From assembly GCA_001466705.2 (NCBI GenBank), contig LATX02000035.1:248001-312000 (forward strand): DNA of 64,000 nucleotides. Reading direction: 5' to 3'. This DNA is from Moniliophthora roreri (Eukaryota; Basidiomycota; Agaricomycetes; Agaricales; Marasmiaceae). The translations under genes were made by a program, and so were the position numbers. The notes beneath the pieces were generated by a model that was not told the origin of the DNA, ran no database searches, and worked only from the letters and a program-made list of their open reading frames with translations. This document shows positions 47,182 to 59,279 of the stretch, piece after piece. Positions within the stretch are counted from its first letter, which is position 1. Each line of letters starts with the position of its first letter.

Positions 47182-48987
47182 TTACGCTTCACCTTCCTCA
47201 TTCTCATCATCCGGTAGCGGTGGCCAAAACCTGGGTGCATTTCCCTCGGCTGAAGCGGACATGTTGCCTTCAGGCCGTAGGATACGCAAAGCGTCCCAGA
47301 ACACCGTTTCAGCGTGAACGGCTGCGATATCCGGAGGCTCTGTGAGCGGCAATGTGGGTAATTGAGGAACGAGGATGTAGTTTGGGAGATCCGTCAGTTT
47401 GAAAGATTGACGAGCTGCATCCGAGGGTGTAGATGCATCGGAGGGTGCTGGAGAACGTCGGTTGTAGAAGGAGGTGAAGAGCGGAGAAACGGCCTCCGTA
47501 GATGCGAGTGAAAGGGTAGTATCGAGGTAAGGTTGGAGAAGGTCTTTGGGTGGTATGTTCTCGGGGTTTAGGGTGGATAAGTATAGAATCCCTGAAGAAA
47601 GAGAGGCTCAGTCGATGGGCGTAGCTGCGCAGGAAAACCACTTACATTTTCCTTGAGGAGTAGACATTGTTCCTTCGCCTACTATCAAAACGTCTACTGC
47701 CGATGATGCCGATCCGCTGGAAAGAGAATCTGGTGGAAATATGAGGACACCTGCATCTATTTGATCGGATGAAGGTGAGGATGCCTGCTCGTCATTGCCT
47801 GCTTCAGTTTCCGTCGTTCCACTTTGTCCTGTTTCCCTGGTAGGCACGAATGAGAGTGGCTTGTCGATAATAGCAACGCATCTGGCAACCGTGGTAGAGC
47901 AAGCATCGTGTCGGAGTTGTGCATGCTTACTTTCCGGAAGCAGTTCCCGAGGAATCCGGGTAGCAGAGGATATCATGACTTTGCATGTAAGCGCTTCCGA
48001 CCATTCGTCGAAATGAATGATGTATTCGGGGGTGTCGGTATCAGCAGTGGATTGGGACTTGTCTGCGCGTCTGACGGACTTGAGAGTTTTGCCGAGAATG
48101 TACACGCCTCCAGATACGGCTGATGTGCGACAGAAACCTTGTGATATCTCTCCTGAGCTACCATAGTGGCCCAAAAGGAACGGAGAAGATCCGTATCGAC
48201 CAGCCGAGAGGAGATAACGATGTATACGCTGGAGTGCGGGTAATGTCGGATCTGGAGCTTGAAAATAAGCGACAATCGGTAAAAAGAACATCGAGTAGAC
48301 GTTACCTATTGGCGATTGACAGTAGCTCAGAGCGTATGCTATAGCTATCGCCATATCCTCATTCAACGAAAATTTGGATTTCAGGAATTCGACGTATGGT
48401 GCGTCTTCCATTCCCACCAGTTCCTTCGAAGTACTAAAATCCCCTACAGCGAACTGTAGGAACCGCATCAGTCGACGTTTGTCGACGAGCGAGATGGATC
48501 TATCCTTGAAGATATCCTCTTTACTCCCAGGAACGGGTTTCATAGATCCCGATGAATTGTACACTGCGACCTGTTGTATGAGGCGAAAGCCGCCATATCG
48601 AGAGACTCTCGACTGAATGAGAGATGAGATGAGAGGTCCAGTAGATGGAATCATGGCCGGTGAGAGGGATATAGAATACTGTCTCGACTGTGGAAGGACT
48701 TCTCCAGTCCGGGAGAACGAGGTGTATATTTCATCGGTGCTCACTGAGAGCTTGTCCTGCCATTGTATGAATTCATCCTGAGTCAGGCTGGCCTCATCTG
48801 CACCGTAATACGGATTTTCGTCAATCTGAGCAACCTTGAAACCTGCTTTCGATAGTGCACTGTAGTCGCAGACTGCTTGAGCAATGGGAGATTTGAAGAT
48901 TTCCAAAGTGGCTCACGCAGCTGCGATTGATTCTGTAAGTCCTGTTCCGACTATAACAATGTCGAATGCGCCTTCATCGCTGTCCAT
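47182..48987 (-). CDS. Rab escort protein (REP / Mrs6-like)
   Basis: Starts at ATG 48987. After an intron removed near 48850-48915 the N-terminus reads DIVIVGTGLTESIAAAALSK and VAQIDENPYYG, the dinucleotide-fold motif shared by Rab escort proteins and GDP dissociation inhibitors. Further on are SRYGGFRLI, the FLQFAVGDF region and LPIVAYFQAPD-like helices, then a long C-terminal region ending in PLPDDENEEGEA. A Glu/Asp-rich tail and inserts relative to GDI favour a Rab escort protein, which presents Rab GTPases to geranylgeranyl transferase II. Start is divergent from NSR1 with 151 bases between start codons. The gene converges with the small Kre9-like gene, with 114 bases between stops. Confidence 0.88.
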
Positions 48988-49138
48988 GATGATGACGAGG
49001 TCTGCGATGGAAGATCGGAGGAAGCTGCCGGAAACAAGGTATCCTGCCGGTCACGTTATTACTTTCTTGCCCGGCCCTAAAGTAATTTTTTCTGAAATCT
49101 GTGGTTTCCTAGTCTTCCAGTTCCTCCCTTGCTCAACG
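48988..49138. promoter_or_regulatory. Divergent promoter, Rab escort gene / NSR1
   Basis: Only 151 bases separate the two start codons on opposite strands, so the regulatory region is shared. No clear TATA box was seen. Confidence 0.6.
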
Positions 49139-51217
49139 ATGGCAAAGCCCGACAAAACCGAGAAGAAGGCCAAAGCCAGCTTGAAAAAGCCTACGTTGAT
49201 ACCCACGTCCAAAGAAATCTTGGCCAAGGCACGGGCAGAGGTATGTGTCGATTTTCCGTTTAGATAAATTTCTGCCTACTAATTATCTCCACAGGAATCG
49301 GCAAAGGCTGAGAAGAAGGGAAAAACTGCTGCTGTGAAATCCAAAAAGGCTGCAGTGACAAAGACGGAACCAGAGAAAAAAAAGGAGCTCAAGGGCAAGG
49401 TGCGTGTTTATCCACACTGCGATACACTCAAGGATTTATTTTTTTGCGTTTGCAGAAGAAGGCCGAGGCTTCGCCGTCAGAATCTTCGAATGCCTCTTCA
49501 GACTCGGAAGACGAGGAGAAGAAACCTGCTGTTGCAAAAGTCACGAACGGCAAGGTTCGCGTCATTAGCACATTTGTGATCGCAGGGCATGATTTAATCA
49601 TACGTTTCTAGGTCAATGGCAAAGATTCCTCTTCTGACGAGTCTTCTGAGAGTGAATCGTCTGAAGACGAAAAGCCCAAAGCACAGCTAAAGGCATTGCC
49701 GGCAAAGAAGGCTGCCTCGACCTCATCGGAGGAGGAGGAGGATGATGATTCTTCAGACTCGTCGTCCTCTGAATCCGAAGATGAAAAGCCTAAAGCACAG
49801 CAGATGAAGACATCTTCGGCGAAGAAGGCGGCAGAGTCTTCGGATGATGAATCTTCAGACTCCTCGTCAGAATCCGAAGAGGAAGCTAAACCTGCGCCAA
49901 AGGCTGCATCAAAACCTGCCGCACCCACAAAATCTGCACCTCCAAAGAAAGCAGAATCAGCAGAATCATCATCAGCGTCCGATTCAGATTCGGGTTCAGA
50001 CTCGGACTCGGACTCTGATGAAGAAGCCAAACCTGCTGCCAAGTCGGCCAAAACCACTCCCGCTTCGAAGGTGACACCCAAGAAGGCAGATTCATCGTCT
50101 TCCGGCTCTGACTCTTCCGGTTCCGATTCTTCGGAGGACGAAGCACCATCGAAACCCGCCCCTGTTGCTGCCTCGTCGGCGTCGTCGTCAAGTTCTAGCT
50201 CTGATTCTGACTCTGACTCCGACTCTGATGTGGAGATGGGCGATGACACAAAACCTGCGGTGAACGGTAAGTCAACATCGATTTCTACTTATTCACAATT
50301 CACTAAAGTGTCTTCTTAATCTAACAGGCAAACGGAAAGCTCCAGACACCGAGGCTGCTCCACCCAAAAAGCAGAGGCTTGCCAATGGCGACGCTGCACC
50401 TGCTGGCAACAACGAAGAAATTAAATCCATCTTTGTCGGTCAGCTTTCATGGAATGTCGACAACGACCGTCTCGCAGAAGAGTTTGCCTCATGCGGTGAA
50501 GTCGTCTCTGCTTCCGTACAGATGGATCGCAACACTGGCAGGTCAAGAGGCTTCGGCTATGTCCACTTCACTACCTCAGACGCCGTTGAGAAGGCATTGA
50601 AAATGAGCGGACAAGAGATTGACGGACGTGCTATCAGGGTCGACAGGGGCAATCCACCGAATAAGGATGCTGCGAGGGAGAAGAGAGCAAAAGCGTTTGG
50701 CGATACTACAAGTCCTCCAAGCAGCACGTTATTTGTGGGCAATTTGAGTTTTGGCGTTTCGGAAGATACAGTTTGGGAGTTCTTCAACGAGTGGGGCGTG
50801 AAGAGTGTTCGATTACCCACCGACAGGGATACTGGCAGGCCAAAGGGTTTCGGATACGTCGAATTCGAGACTGTGGATGGTGCCAAGGCTGCGTTTGATG
50901 CCAAACAGGGCGGCGAACTTGAGGGACGATCAATCAGACTTGATTTCTCGCAACCAAGAGACCCATCAGGTGGTGGACGTGGAGATCGCGGTGGACGCGG
51001 AGGTGGACGTGGAGGTGGACGTGGAGGTGGACGTGGGGGCTTTGGTGGTGATCGTGGAGGATGGGGTGATCGTGGAGGATGGGGTGATCGTGGAGGACGG
51101 GGTGGTCGTGGCGGTCGTGGTGGAGGCCGTGGTGGCCGCGGGGCACCCCGAGGAGGAAGCGCCAAGACCGGCGGAATTATTCCCCACGAGAACACCAAAA
51201 AAATAACCTTCGACTAA
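49139..51217 (+). CDS. NSR1: Nucleolin-like protein (Nsr1/Gar2), two RRMs and RGG tail
   Basis: About six exons from ATG 49139 to TAA 51217. The N-terminal half alternates lysine/alanine basic blocks with long Ser/Asp/Glu runs (such as SSSDSDSDSDSDVEMGDD), as in nucleolin and yeast Nsr1, and these are probable CK2 targets. Two RNA recognition motifs follow: IFVGQLSWNVDND with RGFGYVHF, and LFVGNLSFGVSED with KGFGYVEF. The C-terminus is a glycine/arginine box (repeats of GGRGGGRGG) ending in KTGGIIPHENTKKITFD. Nsr1 works in the nucleolus in pre-rRNA processing. Residues and layout agree with the family. The DNA under the RGG box is itself a minisatellite of GGTGGACGTGGA-type units. Confidence 0.95.
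50960..51140 (+). repeat. Minisatellite encoding RGG box
   Basis: Imperfect units of GGTGGACGTGGA and a GATCGTGGAGGATGGGGT triplet repeat inside the last exon of NSR1. They give long accidental frames on the opposite strand. Confidence 0.7.
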
Positions 51218-51414
51218 TCGAGGTGTATCCTAGTAGCAACATCATGTCTACATGTCTCTCGACGGCACTTGTGACCTTGCTGATTCCATTTTGTGATTTT
51301 ACCAGCATTTCCAGAGTATATATTCATTTGCATGACATATATAATGTACCCAGCGCTAAAACCGCCGAATTGATTGACTACATGGTGTGTACACATTCAG
51401 AACGGGAAGGCACC

Positions 51415-52718
51415 TCAAGCAACAGCGACAGGCACTTCAGCCATCGCAGCCAATCTGAAGATATGTCGTGGTTGGGCGCCAGTTTCACCATCAACATAAT
51501 CAACGATAGCGGAATCTATATTGAAATCAAGGGTCGAGTCAATGATAATCGACATAGCGTGAGCAATACATACGGAGAGTGGAACGATTGTCAAAGATCA
51601 CAATAGTCTTGGGTTGCCATCGTACTCGAGCCTGGAAATCGTGCCCAATGGTGATATGGTTCAACAGGAAGTCGGTGATGGCCTTGAACTCGGGAGTTTT
51701 CATGCCCTGGAAGCCAGTGATGAACTCGCCATTGATGAAGATGCATCTTTCCCTTGTGACTGGGTGTACTCGCACGAGTGGATGAGTGAACGTCACAGGG
51801 TCCTTCCTGACCAGACCTCCTAGAGCACGGGTATGCGTGATCATATTAGCAGAAGAATGGGTCGCTTTGATTTTGTCTAGCATGGAGCGGAAAGTAGGTG
51901 ATAGTCGCCTGATGAGAAGGGATAATTCAAATGAATATACAGTAGTACTCCAAAAGAAATCAAAATCCTCACTTGTATGCTTCGTCAGTTGCGGCAAACA
52001 CTGTGTCTCCTCCCACCTTTGGTCCCTGTAGAAGGCCAAGCATCACGTATCCAGGAGGCTGGCGTTCGTAGCTAACATCCTGGTGCCACAGGCACGAGGT
52101 CGTCTTCTGGGAGAAAAAGGCGTCCAGTTCGGCTTTATTTCCATCCCTGTGGATGATGTGGAAACCAGGTTGACCTTTTAAGCTACCCGAAACCGGTTGA
52201 TAGTTGGGCTTCCCGAAATGATTCATCCACTCTTGTTGCGCAGTGGGGCCAAGGTCAAGAAAAGCGTCCTGTGCCGGAAAAGCAACGATCTTCCTCTGAC
52301 TAACTAAGAGAGCAAGCTCGTCCTTCGCGGCGTCGGAAAGTGATGCGAGGTTAACACCTTCTATAAAGGTGCCCATACGAGGCGTAATCTCGCTGAGCTT
52401 GGGATCGCCTTTGAGTAGGTGTGGCATTGCGGGGTCCGCACGAAGAGCTGGGTCATCGAAGGAGAAGGGCGGTAGAGGATCGAACCAGATGGGGTCCCAT
52501 GTCGGGAGGTATTGCGGGTATGGTGTACCACGCTCCAACCTGGCCTTTTCTTCGCTGGTGGCATTGATATACGGGAGGTTAATGTCGTAGCTGATCGGCT
52601 TGTCAACTGCTTGGGCATCAGCCTGAGCGCTACCGTTGGCGTCAACATGGTGAATGCCATTACCAACGGCTCGCACTGGTGACTTTGCTACGATAGGGGT
52701 GGTTGCAACAGGGGACAT
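51415..52718 (-). CDS. Fe(II)/2-oxoglutarate dioxygenase, TauD-like
   Basis: Starts at ATG 52718 (MSPVATTPIVAKSPV); three exons; the last begins inside the motif TLH|SA and ends MAEVPVAVA with the stop at 51415. The catalytic facial triad is visible: HxD in LWHQDVSYE, and the distal His in NRSTLHSAIVDY, followed by the 2-oxoglutarate-binding Arg in RHIFRLA. The N-terminal part carries LSEITPRMGTFIEG and the LASLSDAAKDELALLV region typical of fungal TauD/TfdA enzymes. These hydroxylate taurine or other sulfonates, or related small molecules; substrate cannot be assigned. A TATAAATA word lies ~135 bases upstream of the start. The gene converges with NSR1; 197 bases separate the stops. Confidence 0.92.
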
Positions 52719-54140
52719 GATGTGTCTGAGGTGCAAGTGCCAAGAGCTGCGGAACGGACTAGAGGCAAAGGTAGTGACTTACTACTGCCACTACTAGTTG
52801 ATCTAGTGTGAGGTTGGGAATGGCTTATTATCGCCTGGTCTTGAGCTCTATTTATACGGTTTGGTCCTCCTATATTTCGCTGGAAGTGAAGTTACGACTA
52901 GAATTATAAATTCAGCATGTCAACAAAGACTACTTGCAAAGCAAGTGTACATACTTACCATCCATTCGATCTATGTATTTCGGGCTGTTGGTCTGCTTCA
53001 GAATCATGATGCTCCGGGCATATCATGACTGTTCTTTCGAGAAACTATGTAAGGAGATAGAAGCTGAGTTGAACGGAGAGATCCGGGGATAAATAAGAAT
53101 ACTCGACTGCAGGGACGAGGACGGGACTGTTCCACCAGGTGTGGTCAGGATAGGTGGGGGCGAATAGTCGAAATTCCTATCGAAACTCAAGGAGTTGGAG
53201 AAGTGATACGGACCAGATTAAACTCCGGCGCTCGCTATGATCGAGAATTTTATCGAAGCGCAAGGAGCTAGTGCAGGAGATTCTGGCTAGAACTGAGCAA
53301 TAGTTATGATGCGTCAGTGAACAGTTTACTTGTATGACGGATAGCACAGCACAGGAAGTAATATTAACCAGGAACAAAATCCGATGTTCTAACGTGCCAA
53401 GGCCGCCACAAATCAATCTTTTCGCCCATGGCTTGATTCTTTCCCAAGGGAAAGCGTCAGGAAAGCTTGGACTAAGTACTCGGGAGTCAGGAGCTGAGGG
53501 TGATGATGGGAAGGTGCATAGAACCACAATACCGCATCCCTACATCCCAAAATCCGACATATGAGGTGGGTTCCACTGTATAGAACCTGATGAAGCTGGG
53601 ACATCTGGGTCTGGGCGCTCGCCGCTGGGGAAAGCTGTTTCATAGCGCAAGAGTATTGAAATTCGAGTCTTCGACTCACCTGCTCATCGCTTGATTATGT
53701 AAACAATTTACTGATGTGCTATGGTGTGCTTAGTGATGTGCTTGAATTGGCCCATGTGCAGCAATCGTGAATATGAGAACCTGAGTTGGGGACATGTCTT
53801 GGTCATGTCTTGGTCAGGTCGGGAGAAGGTTTTACTATCTCTGGAGTACCATTCCAAAGAAGCAAATGGAGATGAAAAACTCCCATCACTCGCAGGAAGA
53901 AGCATATTCCGATTCAGTGTTGACTCGAGGGCTGTTCCAGCGAGGGCTGACTACCGGTTAAATCTTGGTAGTGGAACATAAGCAGGATTAGACCTAAATC
54001 CTTGCACACAATACAACGGTAAAATGAGAGATCACTCAGCGGGGTGTGGAGTTAGAAGATAACCGGGTCCACATAGAAAGCAACATGTAGATTACATGCG
54101 AAACATGATAGCCAGGGTGTAAGGTAACATGAAAAGATCC
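52719..54140. other. Intergenic region
   Basis: Promoter of the dioxygenase gene (TATAAATA on the minus strand at 52849-52856) and the 3' flank of the eIF3g gene. No convincing coding frame; frames at 53413-53679 and 53721-53981 have no recognisable feature. Confidence 0.5.
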
Positions 54141-55307
54141 CTATTTCTGTTCGGGACGGGGCTCTAAAAGAGAAAAGTTCAGTAATGAAGTATATTTGGG
54201 CATTTTCGAGAAACGTACGACTCCACTGGACACTTAGGATTAGGTTATCATAACCCATTCCATTAACTTTCTGCATTGCTTTCTGAGCGGCCGCCCGATC
54301 TTCGAAGCTTACGAACGCAAATCCTTTGCCGGCACCTGTTTCTCTGTCGCGTCCGACATACACTCGTGCAACACGACCGAAGTTACCAAAGAGCTCCCTG
54401 AGATCGTTCTCTTGGGTATCTTCGGATACATTGGTGACACGAAGTGTGGGCAAGTCTTCTCTGTTGCCCGTACGCATAGATTCGCCAGGTCGTGAGCCAC
54501 CACGCATGGAAGGAGGCACATATTTTCCTGTTGATGTTGAGGGTGCCGGTGCTGCGTCTGAGTCGACAGGTGGCATGGTGTCGTCATCGGGTGCCAAATC
54601 TAAGGGGTAGTGAGAGCACGGTCGAGGATGGAGTATAAAGGGAGCGCACCATCACCAGTATTGAGTCGACCTTTATACGGGCATTTTGCAGTGAAATGTT
54701 CTCCTTTACACAACCGACACACAACTTTTCCTGTTGCAGTCTTCGCTGGTTTCTTCTCCTCAACTTGTTCTTGCTCGTTTGCCTATGAAAAAAAGGAAGC
54801 ATGGGTCGTTTAGTCGTCAACTTTCATTGTCACCACCCACTTTGTTCCCGGGGGTCAATATCAGCGACACATGTTCTCCGACTGTCGTAGTTGCGGTATC
54901 GGGTCCACTCGGTTTTCCCTTCTCAGCACCAAACTTGGCCCATTTCGCTCTCTCAGCGACTTGATGGTCGACAACAGATTTTTGCAAGGTGCGCTTGAAT
55001 TTGCGAGTGATCTATCGGCAAACGTCAGATTGGCCTTAATTACGATGAAAGGTTCAATCCTGGTACTTTAACTTTCCTCCCAGCTTCATTCACAGTGTAC
55101 TCGACGACCGTCCGGATACCGTTTTCGTCAATGGAGGAATCGAGGTTTTTTTGTTGGTCTGATGAGTATACGAATGAGTGTGAAGTTGGAAGGGATTTTG
55201 CAATGCTCACCAAGCTCATCGACATCATCGGCCCAGGAAGTTTTTGCTCTTCAAATCCAGTCAGATAGCCCATTGACTGAAGGGATACAGGCAACGTACC
55301 CAGACAT
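54141..55307 (-). CDS. TIF35: Translation initiation factor eIF3 subunit g
   Basis: Starts at ATG 55307 with an 8-base first exon, then the conserved KTSWADDVDEL. The order is an N-terminal eIF3g domain (GRKVKITRKFKRTLQKSVVD, then AKWAKFGAEKGKPSGPDTAT), a CCHC-like zinc knuckle CRLCKGEHFTAKC, a low-complexity linker, and a C-terminal RRM (LRVTNVSEDTQENDLRELFG with KGFAFVSF). It ends VQWSQPRPEQK, joined across the last intron, with the stop at 54141. This subunit binds eIF3i and helps scanning and reinitiation. The first exon junctions were inferred because they alone give the conserved WADDVDEL start. Confidence 0.93.
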
Positions 55308-55457
55308 GGCGGATGATTTTGTAGATACGAAAATTCAAGTGTCACACTCAATGTCACACAACGCATTATAGTTCACTGCGCAAAAATCGACATGTCGCAT
55401 TCTACGTTACGCGTACTACTAGCGGACACATGCTTAGATAAATATACAATGCAGTAC

Positions 55458-58400
55458 TCATATCGCGTATCCAGCCCCTGCCAAGCTCTGTATGACTGGA
55501 CCCACAACTTGTGGATCACACTGCCCGAGCAACACCCTGAGTTTGCCCCCTTGCTGCTTGGAGAACCCCACCATCTCCTCGCCCAAGAACTTCTCTGGAT
55601 CACTAACATATCCGAATGGGTCCAAATCTGCAGATTCTGCGGCTGCAAGGCGAGAATAGGCCGCTTGGTAACCAGCGCTTTGCTCCTCCTCATCGATAGC
55701 AGTCATTGCGACGAACGCGTCGTCATCAGTACCTGAGCTGGAGGATTTAGCATCCTTCAGTGAGGTGCCAGGTGGACCGAAGAGCTTGATGAGGGATGTG
55801 AACGCTCCCGGCCTGGAGATGACGTTTAAGTAGACGAGAAGAAACAGAGAAACGATAGTGGCTACCATGCTTGCACGCTGGGAGGCTGGATGAACCGTTC
55901 GCTCCTGAAGAGGAGTTTGATCATCCCCACTTCGACAACCTTCTTGTCCTTTTGCTGCATCTTGGGCACTTGGGGAAGTACAAAGTTGGTTGCGATCTGG
56001 CTCCACAATCTGTAATGAGAGTAATGTTATCATTAATGAGTGAGGGCAATGGGAAAGCGACTTGCCCTGGTTGAATCTCCTCTATGCCCGTAATGACATA
56101 GTCCGGACCCAATCCATCCACGTTCAATGCCATGGTGTACAGCAGGAATTTAACAAAGAGATAGACGTAGTTGTCTGTCTTACTCGTCTGCATCCTCGTA
56201 AGTAGTGTCATCATCACGCCCTTGAAGTATTGTCTCAAATCATTCCTAGCAAAAGTGACAAATCAACGCGAAGAGCATACAAGATATAATGATGACTTAC
56301 GGGCCGACATGGGAGACGACTGCCATCAACAGCTCAATACCCCACACATCATTCACTCGTGATGGGATAAGTCGTTGCTGTACTACAGCCAGTATACTAG
56401 CGACTTGGCCTCTGCTAACCATGCTTTGGGCACCTCGTCTGAGGTAGGCCTTGAGCAGTCTGACCAGACCTGGGACGGATCCTTTTTGCGCCCAGACGGC
56501 AGGCGTGAGCAGGAATGGTAGGAGTGATTCGTATTGCGGGGGTATAGTTGTTTCGTTGTGGAGTGAGAGCATCTGTGCGAGGATTTGGAATGTATAAGGG
56601 ATGTATTCTAAATCGTGGTGGTTAGTGTTGGGTCGCAGATTGATAAGAGGAAGCCCTACGTACGATCGATATCGTTCTGAAGGATAACGGTGAACGGCTG
56701 GAATAGTACGCCTTCGAATGCAGGTAGAGTATTGGGTGCTCCGGTTACCACGAATCTCAGAGAAATCCTGTCAATCTTCGGAGCGCGAGAAAGAGATAGA
56801 AACGTTACCTCATTAACGCAGATACGCTTTCAAAGATGTACTGGTCGAACTTGGGGTTGCTGGGGTTTCGGGAAATCACGCCTAGGATGCCAACTAGGCG
56901 TTTGAGCAATGTTTCATACTCGGGCGTGAGGGATTGCCGAGCAGTTACGATGACGCGCATCACACCTAGTGAATGAATAGATATCAGTTTAAATTGTTTA
57001 ATCAACAGGAATTTGCGGTACATTTGATCAGATGGTCATTCTCAGCGACCTTTTCAGGAGTGCCCGCTACTTCAATCTTGGACAAAAGGGCCTCAATAAG
57101 TTCTTTTGAGATTTCATGGATATCAGTCTGGATGAATCTGGATACGGTTGTGTTAACGTTACCAGCACTACAAGAGTTGTGATATACTCACAGCATCTGA
57201 CTTTGACCAGGTTGCCCTCGAATTGCAAGGACTCTTTCGATAGTGATCGCTGCATAAGTATATGTAACATAGTTGTCTGATTTTAGATGCCTCACTAAAA
57301 GAGGCAGAACGGAGAGCAGTTGCGGTTTTGTGAGCTATTCACGTCATCAGCATCGGGAGGTTCTAAATGAAGGGGGGCACGCACCTGATTCCGGAAGGTA
57401 TATAAAAATCGAATAGCGTCTACTTGTAATATCGGGTGTACACCACCTTGCGACTCTAAATCCTCGTACACATGATCCGAAAAGAACTTGACAACGTCTA
57501 CTAAAGCATTTGTCGATGTGACCCCGTGTTGCGATGTCCCTCCTCGGGTAGCAAGAGCAGTGAGAAGGTAGATGGCGCTGTCTTTGGCCTTCCAGCCCTG
57601 GCCATCTTTGCTCTTTCCGGATTGAACATACGCATCGAGACCTTTGCCGATCCAGTTACCGACGACTTCGGTGGTGATCTTTTCGCCATCTCCGCCTCCG
57701 GTACTGACGAGGGCTTTGACGACATCGGCAGCTGCTTGGCGTCGGGTGACACCTTCGTTGGAGACACCAGCACCTCCGGCGGCACCTCCCCCAACGGAGA
57801 GGTCGAGCCGGATGAATTCCAAGGGGTCGTCTTCAAACTGCTCCAGCTCGTGTTGTCGGAGAGCAACCTTGAGGGGGAGTGAGTAATTTGAAATATGAGA
57901 ATAGTCGGGGTGAGCTCACGTACGTTGGGAATAACAACGCCTTCAACCAAAGTCGAGATGGTTTCGGTAGTTGTGAAGAGTTGCGTGTAATGTCCCGAGC
58001 GGATTGCAGTTGATAAGAAGCGGAGACATTGCGAGACGAGTGGGTCATAAGAGACGTTGGTAAGTTTGTTGGAACCAACGAGTGACCAGACGCCTTGTAC
58101 AAATGTCGGGACGGCATTGGACTCTAAGAGTTGTTCGGTATATAGTTTAACGAACAGCTGAGGTGATAGTTAGCATTGATTGGGGAGAAGGGGTGTTATA
58201 GTACGTACCTCGACAACTTCCAGAATGACTCTCTTGAGCTGGGAAGGTAAGGAAGGTGTAGGTTCATCAGGGTCGTCATTCCTAAGATCATCTGGATCCC
58301 AGGCCATGAACACCGGGAACCATCCAGCTTCACCAGCAAAGAATTCTTTGTGACTATCTTCGATGGCGGGCGGGATATCCTGGCACGTGAAGTCGTAGTA

Positions 58401-59138
58401 GATCTCCACAAGGAGGGTCATACACTGAGTTTGGATAGCCTTCTCGGGAGTCGGAAGGGCAGTTTTGAGTAAACTTGTTGCGGTTTGTCTGAAAAGGTCG
58501 AGGAAAGGGAGCATAAATTTGGATATAACGAGGTTGATTTCGGTGAATAGCTGGTCGGAACGAACGTGTGCACGCCATTGACGGAATATGGAGTGTGCAG
58601 TGTGAAGAACTCCGAGGATGGTATTGGAGTCTGATGTCTGTAAAGAGCTCACGAGTTGCTAAAACAAGCAAACTCAGTAATTGATTACATGCCAAAAAAA
58701 TACGATAGACGCACATCAATTAGATCAGGCCATTTTGAAGGGAAATCGAGTTCTGCAACCAAAGCTACGGATTCCGCGACTTGTGCGCGTATTCCTTTGT
58801 CTGCAGGGTCCGAAAGTCGGAGCATGGCTGGTACCAGCTGTGACCTGAGGGTTGCCTTGTCTTGTTCCGCGAGTGGCTGGACATCCTACTCGAAATATTT
58901 AAAAGCAGATCGCACAAGATGATATTACACGTACCTCTTCCCAGCGCAATTTCACCAGATTCTTCAGATACACACTTGCTGAAAGCCGAACCGCGCGATC
59001 TTGAGACTGATTAAGAACGAGGGTCAAGAGATGGGACAGAAACCCTTGCTGCTCGCTCAACGCGTTCAAATTCTGCTCTGCCTGCTTCCTTGTCGCAGGA
59101 TTCAGAGAGGCAAGCAACAATGCTGGTAGATCTGACAT
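55458..59138 (-). CDS. CSE1: Exportin-2 / importin-alpha re-exporter Cse1
   Basis: Start ATG 59138 gives MSDLPALLLASLNPATRKQA, the importin-beta N-terminal HEAT repeat, with ASVYLKNLVKLRWEE following. More than ten exons follow, coding for about 980 residues. Helical repeats continue with FPSKWPDLIDQL, the Cse1 block DIPPAIEDSHKEFF, the insertion with GGGAAGGAGVSNEGVTRR, NPSNPKFDQYIFESVSALM and VYLFVKFLLYTMALNVDGLG, ending QSLAGAGYAI at 55458. Cse1 carries importin alpha back to the cytoplasm with Ran-GTP. Length and block order agree with the family. Divergent start 141 bases from the FHA gene and stop 150 bases from the eIF3g start. Confidence 0.95.
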
Positions 59139-59279
59139 TGTGGTCGAAGAGAAGGGTTCAAATTGGTGAAGGAAATATTCAGAAAATCCGAATTACCAAA
59201 TGCGGCACAGGTCACAAAGTGACGTCCTTGCGTGACAATGTGACGTTCTTCGTTTGTGTATTCTCCCTCGACGACCTCC
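59139..59279. promoter_or_regulatory. Divergent promoter, CSE1 / FHA protein gene, with two CRE-like sites
   Basis: The 141 bases between the divergent start codons hold two TGACGT words (59220-59225 and 59240-59245), the core of ATF/CREB sites, plus a further GTGACA between them. No TATA box is obvious. Binding is inferred only from the motif. Confidence 0.45.

Noticed and set aside
49608..50249. 213-codon minus-strand frame rich in Ser/Glu/Asp
   Set aside because: It is the antisense shadow of the acidic serine runs of NSR1; the repeated GAN/TCN codons keep the other strand open.
50557..51198. 213-codon minus-strand proline-rich frame
   Set aside because: Shadow of the RGG box and RRMs of NSR1; no splice logic or start context.
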